A DNA stretch of 55,976 nucleotides from Catenulispora rubra. GTDB taxonomy: Bacteria > Actinomycetota > Actinomycetes > Streptomycetales > Catenulisporaceae. The notes beneath the pieces were generated by a model that was given only the letters and a program-made list of their open reading frames with translations, was not told the DNA's origin and ran no database searches. Numbering within the stretch: position 1 is the first letter of the stretch; each line of letters starts with the position of its first letter. The stretch lies in the NCBI RefSeq assembly GCF_015356825.1, contig NZ_JAACYW010000047.1, positions 1 through 55,976 of the forward strand. Reading direction: 5' to 3'. The position numbers and the translations under genes were made by a program. This document shows, piece after piece, positions 18,158 through 26,115 of the stretch.

Positions 18158-18663
18158 CGAGCGGCTCGCGGCTCGCGGCTCGCGGCTCCCGGCTCCCGGC
18201 TCCCGGCTCCCGGCTCCCGGCTCCCGGCTCCCGGCTCCCGGCTCCCGGACTCAAGGTACTTATTGTATCCCATGCCGTGTGGAAGTATGACAATTGGCGC
18301 ATTCAGCTCCCACAACGCACCCCCATGGGACGCCGATATCGCCAATCCGAACCGCAGTCGGCAGGCGTCAGCCCAGTCGAGGCCGACGAAGCCGTTGCTC
18401 GTGAACAGTGCCGAGATGCCGTTTCGAAAAGGAGACGAGCCCGGGCACGTGAACGCCAGCCCGAGGCGGGAGTCGCCGGCAAAGGCGGGCACCAGATCCA
18501 GCAGTCGCGTGGCCGCAGTGACGTTGTGGACTACCAGAAGGACAGACGAGTCCGAGTGCGTCCGGAAGGTGTTCCACTCCGCGGCTTTTGCTCCATACGG
18601 AACGCGACCCCATTCTGGCAATTCCACCCGCGCATCGCTCCTCATCAACGGTCGAGCCACCAT
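18109..18663 (-). pseudogene. N-terminal part of the same transferase, out of frame after the heptamer repeat
   Basis: Begins MVARPLMRSDARVELPEW, contains the LLVVHNVTAATRLLDLVPAF strand and the PIVILPHGMGYNKYL motif expected before the nucleotide-binding half of a GT-B enzyme. It then enters the repeat as (GSREPGA)n and ends out of frame with about 15 unrelated residues. The 7-bp unit encodes the same heptapeptide in all three frames, so the repeat itself never introduces a stop. Only unit number sets the downstream frame. Gain of one unit or loss of two would rejoin the two halves. The start is uncertain because no ribosome-binding site is evident. Confidence 0.6.
18163..18246. repeat. Heptanucleotide tandem repeat, 12 units, inside a coding region
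   Basis: Three GGCTCGC units (18163-18183) followed by nine identical GGCTCCC units (18184-18246), 84 bp with no interruption. On the coding (minus) strand the unit is GGGAGCC. A unit length that is not a multiple of three, placed inside a gene, is the classical arrangement for slipped-strand phase variation. Confidence 0.95.
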
Positions 18664-18762
18664 AGCGTGGCCGCGCTGCCAGTGGTCCGGTCCAATAATT
18701 CCCCCAGACCCGGGTAGGCCCCCTTCATCTCGAAGTTCGCCCAAGGCCGGCCGAAGGACGAC

Positions 18763-20127
18763 ATGGCGCGGAATCGCTACGCGGACCTGCTGCGGGTCGT
18801 GGCCATCAGCGGGGTGGTCTACGGCCACTGGCTGTTGGTCTCGGTCACCTACCGGCACGGGCGGTTGTCCGGCGTCAACGCGATCGACTACATCGGCTGG
18901 GGGCGGTGGGTCACCTGGGCCATGCAGGTGATGCCGGTCTTCTTCCTCGTCGGCGGCTACGTCAACGCCGGGTCGTGGATCACGCACCACGCCCAGGGCG
19001 AGGGCTGGACCCGGTGGGTCCGCGACCGCGTCATGCGGCTGCTGTGGCCGACCGCCGCCTACATCGCGGTGGCGATCGTCGCGGTGCTGATCGCGCAGGC
19101 GGCGGGGGTGCCCCATGCGGAGCTCGCCGAGATCGCCTGGCTCATGGCCCTGCACCTGTGGTTCCTGCCGGTCTACCTGCTGCTCAACGCGCTCACGCCG
19201 GTCCTGCTGGCCGCGCACCGGCGGTGGGGGCTGGCGGTGCCGGCCGCGATGGCCGTGGCGACCGCGCTGGTCGAGGTGGTCCGGACCGCCCCGGGCCTGC
19301 ACTTCGTCGGCTACGCCAACTACCTGTTCGTGTGGGGCGGCATCCACCAGTGGGGCTTCGCGTGGCTGGACGGCAGGCTGACCGCGCCGCGGTGGCGCCC
19401 GTACGCGATGACCGTGGTCGGGGCGGCGCTGCTGGTGGGGCTGGTGGCGTCCGGTACGTACAAGGTCGACATGGTCGGCTCCGGCAACACCAACCCGCCC
19501 TCGATCGCCCTGCTGGCGTTCGCCGCCGCCCAGTCGGGCCTGGTGCTGGCGGCGGAGCCCTGGGCCTCCCGGCGGCTGGCCGGGCCGCGCCTGTGGCCGC
19601 GGGTGAAGCGCCTGAACAGCGTGGTCATGAACGTCTACCTGTGGCACTTCGTGCCCGCGCTCGTCGCCGCGCTGGCCCTCTACGCCACCGGGGTGTTCGC
19701 GCAGCCCGCCATCGGCAGCGCGCGGTGGTGGGAGCTGCGGGTGATCTGGCTGGCCCTGCTGACGGTGCTGCTCGTTCCGGTGGTCGCGGGCGTCAGCCGG
19801 GCCGAGCGGCCGATGCTGCGCCTGCCCGGCGGGGTCGGCCCGGCCGGGTGGTGGTCACCGGTGCTGCTGGTGGTCGGCATTGCGGCCGCGGCTCAGAGCC
19901 TGGCCACCTTCGCCGTCGACGGCTTCGCGCCAGGTGGGCGCCTGCCGGGGCCGGCTCTGGGCGGGTTCCTCGTCGGGATGGTCGCGACCCTGCTGACCGG
20001 CCGCGTACCGAAGCCCGGCGGCGACGATCACCGGCCACAGCGACTGGAGCCCCGTGACGACGCGCTCGGCGACCCCGGCGTAGCCGTGGCCGTTCAGCTC
20101 GACCAGAAACCAGGCCGCGCTGATTAG
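18763..20127 (+). CDS. Acyltransferase-3-like (OafA-type) membrane acyltransferase
   Basis: A 454-residue polytopic membrane protein with about ten hydrophobic segments. The first opens with LLRVVAISGVVYGHW, carrying the conserved His of acyltransferase-3 enzymes. VMPVFFLVGGYVN and NVYLWHF are further family-typical segments. AAGG lies 5 nt before the ATG. Such enzymes transfer acyl groups to sugars, lipids or antibiotics at the membrane. The recognisable protein ends near 20000 (GMVATLLTGR). The last 40 or so residues are hydrophilic and are read antisense through the convergent DUF998 gene, which suggests the original stop was lost. Confidence 0.8.
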   Translation: MARNRYADLLRVVAISGVVYGHWLLVSVTYRHGRLSGVNAIDYIGWGRWVTWAMQVMPVFFLVGGYVNAGSWITHHAQGEGWTRWVRDRVMRLLWPTAAYIAVAIVAVLIAQAAGVPHAELAEIAWLMALHLWFLPVYLLLNALTPVLLAAHRRWGLAVPAAMAVATALVEVVRTAPGLHFVGYANYLFVWGGIHQWGFAWLDGRLTAPRWRPYAMTVVGAALLVGLVASGTYKVDMVGSGNTNPPSIALLAFAAAQSGLVLAAEPWASRRLAGPRLWPRVKRLNSVVMNVYLWHFVPALVAALALYATGVFAQPAIGSARWWELRVIWLALLTVLLVPVVAGVSRAERPMLRLPGGVGPAGWWSPVLLVVGIAAAAQSLATFAVDGFAPGGRLPGPALGGFLVGMVATLLTGRVPKPGGDDHRPQRLEPRDDALGDPGVAVAVQLDQKPGRAD

Positions 20128-20577
20128 CACGACCACGGTGAACGCGGCCGAGGTCCCCGGCCGCAACGGCCACGGGGCGGACGGACGGTCTTCCACGACC
20201 AGGCAGGGCCAGGCCGCGAGCGCCGCGAAGGCCGTCCCGGTGGCCACGACGTGCTGGGGCGTGGTGCCGCCGTCGCCGGGTTCCGGAAAGGCCGCCACCG
20301 CGATCGAACAGACACCGCCGAGGAGCAGGCACATCCGCCCCGCGGGCCGTACCTGCTTGAGCCCGTACGCCGTGACGAGGTAGCACACGCCGATGCCGGC
20401 GAACACCGAGGTCATCAACCACCGGTCGGTCGCCCGGTCGGCGGCCAGCGCGCTGATGGTGTGGCTGAGCGGATCGAACCCCGTGGGCTGAAGGGCCGCC
20501 GCGGCCGTCCAGCCGCCGATCAGCAGGATCGGGGCGGTACCGGATGACAGCAGCGTCCACCACGGAACGAGCGACAT
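19855..20577 (-). CDS. DUF998 family membrane protein
   Basis: About 240 residues with six predicted membrane segments in the first 195, including the family-typical DPLSHTISALAADRATDRW after the first helix. DUF998 proteins are small integral membrane proteins of unknown function. The core ends near residue 195, and the remaining hydrophilic tail is antisense to the acyltransferase gene, giving a convergent overlap of about 270 bp. The ATG at 20577 is chosen over the GTG two codons upstream. Neither has a strong ribosome-binding site. Confidence 0.75.
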   Translation of the reverse strand: MSLVPWWTLLSSGTAPILLIGGWTAAAALQPTGFDPLSHTISALAADRATDRWLMTSVFAGIGVCYLVTAYGLKQVRPAGRMCLLLGGVCSIAVAAFPEPGDGGTTPQHVVATGTAFAALAAWPCLVVEDRPSAPWPLRPGTSAAFTVVVLISAAWFLVELNGHGYAGVAERVVTGLQSLWPVIVAAGLRYAAGQQGRDHPDEEPAQSRPRQAPTWREAVDGEGGQALSRGRNADHQQHR

Positions 20578-20693
20578 ACCCACACCGTATGTCTGCGCGC
20601 GCGACCGAACTTGTTCTACGGGACTCGGGGAGGCTGTTGCGCTCGGCCAAATGGGGGACCGCGACTTTCAAACTCCGGCCATGGTGAGCTCTA

Positions 20694-21467
20694 TCAGCCG
20701 TGGATCGTCGTCCCAGTGAGTTCGGCGCAGTAGTCGAGGAGCGCGTCTTGAACCGCCGCCTCGTGCGCTTCGGCGGAAACCAGGCGCTCCCGCTGGTGGT
20801 AGAAGTGCCGACCGGTGACCCTCGCCGCCGCGTCGTCGCTGACGGCCAGCCACGCCTGCGTCACCGGGCCCTGATCCAGGTCGTCCGGCGCGCCGCGCCC
20901 GCCCATCTTCGTCGGAACCCACCCCGGCTCCACCGAGTTCGACAGCACGTCCGGCCACCGGCGCGCGACACCGAACGCCAGCAGGACGTCGAACAGCTTG
21001 CTGTCGCTGTAAGCCTGCGAACCGTTCCAGCGGCGGTCGGCCCACTGCGGATCGGACAGATCCGGGTCCCCACCGCGCGCCATGCCCGAGCTGAGGTAGA
21101 CCAGCCGGTCCGGCCGCGTCATCAACGCGGTCAGCAGGTAGGGCGCGAGCACGTTGACCGTGAACAGCTGGCTCAGGCGGTCGACGGTCTCGACGCGGCG
21201 CGGCTCGCGGTAGCCGAGGCCCGCGTTGTGGATGACGGCGTCGAACCGGCCCGCCGCGTTGGCCGCGGCGGCGAGCGACCGGATGCCGTCGAGGGATCCT
21301 AGATCGGCCACCAGCACGTGCTCGGCGGCCGGCACTGCGGCGCGCGTCTGCTCGGCCCGCTTGTCGTTACGCGCGTGCAGAGTGACCGAGTGGCCTTGGG
21401 CGATCAGCAGGCGGCCGGCCATCAGGCCGAGCCCGTCGGAGGACCCGGTGATCAGGACGTGAGCCAT
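20694..21467 (-). CDS. SDR family NAD(P)-dependent oxidoreductase
   Basis: A 257-residue Rossmann-fold short-chain dehydrogenase/reductase. The cofactor loop is TGSSDGLG near the N-terminus, NAGLG follows the fourth strand, and the catalytic motifs are the Ser of LSSGMARGG and YSDSK (Tyr-x3-Lys). The insert after the catalytic serine (PDLSDPQWADRRW) is typical of retinol-dehydrogenase/protochlorophyllide-reductase-like SDRs. AAGGTG is 8-9 nt before the ATG at 21467. The longer open frame upstream lacks a start signal. Substrate unknown. It is divergent from the epimerase-like gene. Confidence 0.85.
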   Translation of the reverse strand: MAHVLITGSSDGLGLMAGRLLIAQGHSVTLHARNDKRAEQTRAAVPAAEHVLVADLGSLDGIRSLAAAANAAGRFDAVIHNAGLGYREPRRVETVDRLSQLFTVNVLAPYLLTALMTRPDRLVYLSSGMARGGDPDLSDPQWADRRWNGSQAYSDSKLFDVLLAFGVARRWPDVLSNSVEPGWVPTKMGGRGAPDDLDQGPVTQAWLAVSDDAAARVTGRHFYHQRERLVSAEAHEAAVQDALLDYCAELTGTTIHG

Positions 21468-21489
21468 GGTTGCATCACCTTCTGGAGAG

Positions 21490-21508
21490 CGTTCGAGATT
21501 CGTTCGAG
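21490..21508. promoter_or_regulatory. Direct repeats CGTTCGAG spaced one helical turn
   Basis: CGTTCGAG occurs at 21490-21497 and again at 21501-21508, an 11-bp period, just upstream of the SDR start. Two direct sites on one DNA face are a common layout for a dimeric regulator. The protein that would bind is not known. Confidence 0.3.
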
Positions 21509-21567
21509 CTTCGCGGGCGGCCGCTGCCGCAGGCGACACATCAACTCTTGACCTCCCGACCCTGTGC

Positions 21568-21636
21568 CGTCCAAGACCTATTCCGCGTCCTGTGATGCCC
21601 TGCGGGTATCACAGAGAGCCGAAGAGGTCTTGGACG
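21568..21636. repeat. Nested inverted repeats in the SDR/epimerase divergent region
   Basis: The outer arms CGTCCAAGACC (21568-21578) and GGTCTTGGACG (21626-21636) are perfect 11-bp complements. Inside them TGTGATGCCC (21591-21600) pairs with GGGTATCACA (21604-21613) across a 3-nt loop, with one G-U wobble. The element lies about 60 bp before the epimerase start and could act as an operator, a leader RNA structure or a terminator for the SDR side. Confidence 0.55.
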
Positions 21637-21694
21637 CGATCGTCGATCAGGCCGCATCGTGGAGACGAACCCGAACAGCGGCGGAGGATGGCAA

Positions 21695-22552
21695 ATGAGG
21701 ATTTTCCTGACAGGTGGATCCGGCTACATCGGCCGGGCCACGATCGCCGAGCTGGTGCGCCACGGCCACGCCGTGGAGGCGCTGGCGCGCAGCGAGCAGT
21801 CGGCGCAGGCCGTCGCGGGTGTCGGCGCGGTCGCGGTCCGCGGCGGCCTCGCCGACCTGGACGTGCTCCGTGACGCGGCCGCCCGCGCCGAGGCGGTGAT
21901 CCACCTCGCGCAGGCCGACTCCCCGGCCACCGAACTCGCCGCGGCCACCGCCATGCAAGACGGCGTCGGGGCCGGAACCTACGTGCACACCGGCGGCAGC
22001 TGGGTCTACGGCGACACCGACGGCGTGCAGGACGAGACCGCGCCGTGGAATCCGCCGAGCGTCGTGGCATGGCGCAAGTCGGTCGAGGACCAGGTCCTGG
22101 CGCGCGCCGCCGAAGGAGCACGCCCCGTCATCGTGCAGCCCGGCCTGCTCTACGGCGGCGACAACCGGCTGATCGAGCACTTCTTCATCGCCCCGGGCAA
22201 GCGCGACGGCGCGGTCCCGTACATCGGTGACGGCGCCAACCGCTGGTCGCTGATCCACGTCGACGACGTCGCCACGCTCTACGTCGCCGCCCTCGCCGCG
22301 AAGGCCGGATCGGTCTACATCGGCGTCGGCGAGAACCACCCGACGATGAAGGAGGTCGCCGAGGCGGCCTCGCGCGGCGCCGGCCTTGGCGGCAAGACGG
22401 TCTCGATCACTCTCCAACAGGCCCGCGCCCAGATGGGTCCGGTCGCGGACGCGTTCGCGCTGGACCAGCGGCTGACGTCGGCCAAGGCTCGGCGCGAGCT
22501 GGGCTGGGTACCGACGCACGACGATCCGCTCGGGACTTTCGAGCAGGGCTGA
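21695..22552 (+). CDS. NAD(P)-dependent epimerase/dehydratase family protein
   Basis: A 285-residue extended SDR. It opens with MRIFLTGGSGYIGRATI, the GxxGxxG cofactor loop. The substrate region holds THTGG-like HTGGSWVYGD, and LIHVDDVATLYVAAL is characteristic of nucleoside-diphosphate-sugar epimerase-like proteins. The usual YxxxK catalytic pair is not obvious: WRKSVEDQV lies where it would be expected. The enzyme may therefore be an atypical or non-sugar reductase. GGAGG precedes the ATG at 21695 by 7 nt, making it a better start than the one 12 codons upstream. Confidence 0.85.
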   Translation: MRIFLTGGSGYIGRATIAELVRHGHAVEALARSEQSAQAVAGVGAVAVRGGLADLDVLRDAAARAEAVIHLAQADSPATELAAATAMQDGVGAGTYVHTGGSWVYGDTDGVQDETAPWNPPSVVAWRKSVEDQVLARAAEGARPVIVQPGLLYGGDNRLIEHFFIAPGKRDGAVPYIGDGANRWSLIHVDDVATLYVAALAAKAGSVYIGVGENHPTMKEVAEAASRGAGLGGKTVSITLQQARAQMGPVADAFALDQRLTSAKARRELGWVPTHDDPLGTFEQG

Positions 22553-22774
22553 GAAGCTGCTCGAGTACGGGTCGCCGACCCCGCGATGGCTTTGCGAACC
22601 AGCGAACGCCACCGGGTTTGCGTGGTCCACAGGGCCAGCTGACAGAACCGTCGGACGGCTGGCTCGTGTACATGATGTCAGCCGGCGAACGCATCCCGTC
22701 ATCGGCAGGTTCGATCCCAGGTGAGTCAGGGTACTTACTCCGGCGTATCCGGATCGAACCGGCCTGGGGGCCAC

Positions 22775-24313
22775 ATGGCGCGCAAGAAGTCACTGATGCA
22801 GCAAATGCTGGCTGCCCAGCGGGAGCGGCAGCGCCACGCTGAAGCTGAAGAGAAACGGCAGGCTGCGGCGCAGGACCGCGCGGCGCGGGCCCAGCAGCAG
22901 GCTGAACTCCAGGAGCAGAAAAACCGCGACGCGCGCGAGTTGGCAACCTACAAGTCGAATCTTGCGCGCGCCGAACAGCAGAAGAAGCAGCAGGCCGCAG
23001 AGGCCGCCAAGATCGAGCGGGATCTGGAGCGTCGCGAGCAGCAGCGAGAGCGTGAAGCGGCGCGCCAACGCGACGTCGAGGCCCGGGCGCGCAAGGCGGC
23101 GGAGGCTGAACGGTCCAGAGCCGACGCCGCCGAGGCACGAGCGGCCAAGGCGGCCGCGGTGGAAGAGATGAAGGCCGAGGCCGCGCAACGTACGGCCGAA
23201 GTAGAGCAGCGCGTCGCTGCCTTCGCCGGGGTTCTCGCGGACCGTGAGCGCAGGTTGCACCATCACCGACTGGCGCTGGAGGAGGAGTTCGATTCCCGCG
23301 GTGCCGAGGCGCTGGCTGCGGCTGTTGCTGAGTTGCTGGCGCAGCTCGGCTATCCGGAGCACCTGCAGGACGCTGTGCGCGCGGCGTACGCCCCGGAGAC
23401 ACGTGAGCTGCTGCTGGAGATCGAGCTTCCCCGCCAAACGGTGATCCCGGCCGAAGCCGCCTTCCGGTACGCACCGTCCAAAGCGGCCATCGTGGCCGAG
23501 CCGAGGAAACCCGCCGAGATCCGACAGATGTTCCGTGATCTGGCCGCGCGTTTCACGTTGAGGGCTCTCGACTACGCCCTCGCGATCAGCCCGCCGAGTC
23601 TGGTGGACGTGATTCTGGTCAACGGGCATGTGCGTGCCAAGGACCCGGCGACCGGCAAACCCATCCATCCCTGCTTGGTCAGCGTGAAGACCACCCGTGA
23701 GCACTTCGAGGAGATCGAGCTCGATGAGCCGACCCTGGACCCGGGCACATGCCTGAAGTACCTAAACGCCATGCTGTCACCGCACCCCTACGACCTCGAG
23801 GGTGTGCGCCCCGTGCTCGCCTTCGACCTCAGCCGGTTCAAGTTCGTCGAAGAGCTGGACGTGCTTTCCCAGCTTGATCACCGCAAGGATCTTCTGCAGT
23901 TGAGCCCGACGGAGTTCGAACATCTGGTGCGCCAACTGTTTGAGGCGATGGGGCTGAAAGCGTGGGTCACCCAAGCCAGCCGTGACGACGGGGTGGACGG
24001 GTTCGCCTTCAACCCCGATCCGGTGCTCGGCGGACAGTGCGTGATTCAGGCTAAGCGCTACAGCAAGGTGATTCCCATCGAGGCGGTGCGTGCATTGGAA
24101 GGCACCATCCAAGACAAACGCGCCGCCAAGGGAATCCTGGTGGCGACCTCGTGGTTCAGCTCTGCCGACCGGGAATTCGCCGATCGCATGGGGCGTATAG
24201 AGCTCATCGACGGCAGCAATCTCAAGGCTCTCCTCGCCGAGCACCTCGGTTTGGACGTGGTCATCGGCTTGGAGCGTCTCCCCCTGGGGTGGCTGCCCTC
24301 TGACATCGCATAG
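22775..24313 (+). CDS. Mrr-like restriction endonuclease with long N-terminal coiled coil
   Basis: A 512-residue protein. Residues 1-180 are a continuous Ala/Glu/Gln/Arg-rich coiled coil. A middle domain (about 190-360) is of unknown fold. The C-terminal 130 residues are an Mrr-type PD-(D/E)xK nuclease: SPTEFEHLVRQLFEAMG, then RDDGVDGF with the catalytic Asp, and CVIQAKRYS with the QxK pair. Mrr enzymes cut DNA, often modified or foreign DNA. The ATG at 22775 follows GGGGG by 4 nt. The gene is the first of five same-strand genes ending at 28996 and is separated from the vWA gene by about 150 bp. Confidence 0.85.
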   Translation: MARKKSLMQQMLAAQRERQRHAEAEEKRQAAAQDRAARAQQQAELQEQKNRDARELATYKSNLARAEQQKKQQAAEAAKIERDLERREQQREREAARQRDVEARARKAAEAERSRADAAEARAAKAAAVEEMKAEAAQRTAEVEQRVAAFAGVLADRERRLHHHRLALEEEFDSRGAEALAAAVAELLAQLGYPEHLQDAVRAAYAPETRELLLEIELPRQTVIPAEAAFRYAPSKAAIVAEPRKPAEIRQMFRDLAARFTLRALDYALAISPPSLVDVILVNGHVRAKDPATGKPIHPCLVSVKTTREHFEEIELDEPTLDPGTCLKYLNAMLSPHPYDLEGVRPVLAFDLSRFKFVEELDVLSQLDHRKDLLQLSPTEFEHLVRQLFEAMGLKAWVTQASRDDGVDGFAFNPDPVLGGQCVIQAKRYSKVIPIEAVRALEGTIQDKRAAKGILVATSWFSSADREFADRMGRIELIDGSNLKALLAEHLGLDVVIGLERLPLGWLPSDIA

Positions 24314-24464
24314 CACGAGCCGATCCGGCGGGACTGTTGGTGCGTGCCGGACCCGCACAATCCCTGTGCGCGGCCGGTCACCCGCTGTATGATCGGGCGA
24401 TCGGTCGCATGACAGGGCTCTGATGAGCATGTGTGCGGCCGTCGAAATCCTTGGGGGGATGCCA

Positions 24465-25301
24465 ATGACCTATACAGCCGAGATCAGCAGGTCCAATCCC
24501 GGATGCTTCGTGTTCCTGGTCGACCAGTCCGCGTCGATGTCGGATCCCATCGGTGGCGAGGCGCCGGGGCGCAAAGCCGACGTCGTCTCCGATGCGATCA
24601 ACCGGTTGCTTACGGAGCTGTCGGTGAAATGCGCCAAGGAAGAGGGCGTCAGGGACTACTTCCACGTGGCGGTCATCGGGTACGGCCATTCCGTCGGCCC
24701 GGCCCTCGGCGGCCCGCTGTCCGGCCGCGACCTCGTACCGTTGAGCCAGATCGCTGACAACCCGGCGCGGGTCGAGGAACGGTCGAAGAAGGTCCCGGAC
24801 GGGGCCGGCGGCCTGGTCGAGACGACAGCGAGCTTTCCGGTGTGGATGACTCCGGTAGCCAACGGTGGGACGCCGATGGTGGCCGGCCTCGGGTACGCAC
24901 GGCGGCTGATCGCGCAGTGGCTCGACGAGCATCCCGGCGGGTTTCCGCCGATCGTCCTGAACCTGTCGGACGGGGAGTCGACCGACGGCGATCCGGGGCC
25001 CGCGGCCGCTGAGATCACGTCACTGGCCAGCGCCGACGGCGGCGTCTTGTTGTTCAACCTGCACGTCTCCGCGGTCGGTGGTACCCCGGTCGGGTTCCCG
25101 GACACGGATGCCGCGCTCCCGGATGCCCACGCGCGCACCTTGTTCGGCATCTCGAGCCTGCTGCCCGGCCACATGAGATCGTATGCCGCCGCACAGGGTA
25201 AGAAGGTCAGCGACGGGACACGCGGCTTCGTCTACAACGCCGATATCAGTGCCGTCGTGCAGTTCCTGGACATCGGAACTCGTGCCACTGAACTGCGGTG
25301 A
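24465..25301 (+). CDS. vWA-domain protein (TerY/YegL-like) of a vWA-PP2C-kinase triad
   Basis: A 278-residue von Willebrand factor A domain with an intact metal-ion-dependent adhesion site: DQSASM (DxSxS) near residue 20, a GTPM threonine and LNLSDGEST for the final Asp. It is cytosolic, with no signal peptide. The next gene starts inside its stop codon (GTGA overlap), and the one after follows by 5 nt. The vWA, PP2C, kinase order is the TerY-phosphorylation triad known from tellurite-resistance-type stress systems and from E. coli yegL-yegK-yegI. The ATG at 24465 follows a GGGGGG tract by 6 nt. Confidence 0.85.
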   Translation: MTYTAEISRSNPGCFVFLVDQSASMSDPIGGEAPGRKADVVSDAINRLLTELSVKCAKEEGVRDYFHVAVIGYGHSVGPALGGPLSGRDLVPLSQIADNPARVEERSKKVPDGAGGLVETTASFPVWMTPVANGGTPMVAGLGYARRLIAQWLDEHPGGFPPIVLNLSDGESTDGDPGPAAAEITSLASADGGVLLFNLHVSAVGGTPVGFPDTDAALPDAHARTLFGISSLLPGHMRSYAAAQGKKVSDGTRGFVYNADISAVVQFLDIGTRATELR

Positions 25302-26110
25302 CCGCCACACCGGCCTATGTTTCGCGGTTCCTCGTCCCGAAGGACGGGCATGACGCAGACCAGTGCGAAGACGCTCTCGTAGTGTCGCCGCTGGTCGAGT
25401 GTGACCAGCCGATCGCCGACGCGTTCCTGGCCGTCCTGTGCGATGGGGCATCGGAGAGCCTGTTGGCCCGGGACTGGGCCCGCCTGCTTGCGGAGGAGCT
25501 CGCCAGTCGCGTTGAGCGGAGGCCGAGAACGGTGGGTTCCCCGACGGCCGCCGCGAACGCGATCGCGGCGGCGGCACGGGGGTGGGACTCCTGGCTGGCC
25601 TCGTACCTCGAACGCAGGGAGAACGGCGGCAAACCGGTGGCCTGGTACGAGAAGCCGGGCCTCGAGCGCGGCGCGTACGCCACGGCCCTTGCGGTGAGCG
25701 TCCGTGCCGACGAAAAGCGGTGGCGATGGAACGCGGCCGCACTCGGGGACACGTGCCTGTTCCACGTCCGTGGCGACCGACTGCTTTACGCGTTCCCCGT
25801 TTCGGATCCGGTGGATTTCGGTGTGACCCCGGCATTGGCGGGGAGCCGTAACCACGACGCCGCGCTTCTCGCCAGGCACGTAAAAGTCGCGGCTGGCGAG
25901 TGCGAATCCGGTGACGCCCTCTTCATGGCGACGGACGCCCTCGCTGCGTGGTTCCTCACCAGTACGGCAACCGGCAAGCAGCCGTGGAACCTCCTCCGCG
26001 AGTTCGCAGGTCGAGAACCTTCGGAGTTCGAGGACTTCATAGCTTCGCTGCGGTCCGTCGGGGACATGCGCAATGACGACGTCGCCTTCGTCCACTTCGA
26101 CATCGGATAG
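25298..26110 (+). CDS. PP2C-type protein phosphatase (YegK-like)
   Basis: A 270-residue PPM-family phosphatase. Recognisable motifs are AFLAVLCDGASES (the metal-binding Asp-Gly), GAYATALAV, AALGDTCLF, GDALFMATDALAAW and the C-terminal NDDVAFVHF. The usual ATDG motif is ATDA here, a small deviation. Family members dephosphorylate Ser/Thr residues using two Mn/Mg ions. The likely target is the kinase-like protein encoded next or its substrate. The GTG start overlaps the upstream stop by 4 nt, indicating translational coupling. Confidence 0.85.
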   Translation: MTATPAYVSRFLVPKDGHDADQCEDALVVSPLVECDQPIADAFLAVLCDGASESLLARDWARLLAEELASRVERRPRTVGSPTAAANAIAAAARGWDSWLASYLERRENGGKPVAWYEKPGLERGAYATALAVSVRADEKRWRWNAAALGDTCLFHVRGDRLLYAFPVSDPVDFGVTPALAGSRNHDAALLARHVKVAAGECESGDALFMATDALAAWFLTSTATGKQPWNLLREFAGREPSEFEDFIASLRSVGDMRNDDVAFVHFDIG

Positions 26111-26115
26111 GGTCC

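Noticed and set aside
18163..18246. Tandem units considered as a CRISPR array
   Set aside because: Seven-bp units with no spacers. This is a simple-sequence repeat in a coding region.
18664..19647. Upstream extension of the minus-strand transferase frame
   Set aside because: It is Arg/Pro/His-rich and antisense to the acyltransferase membrane helices. Recognisable sequence starts near 18663.
21591..21613. TGTGAT...ATCACA considered as a CRP-type site
   Set aside because: The half-sites are 11 bp apart instead of the usual 6 between TGTGA and TCACA, and the element fits a hairpin better.
22700..22722. A tRNA T-arm-like GGTTCGATCCC before the first Mrr gene
   Set aside because: The flanking bases do not form the five-pair T stem, and no anticodon or acceptor stem can be built upstream.
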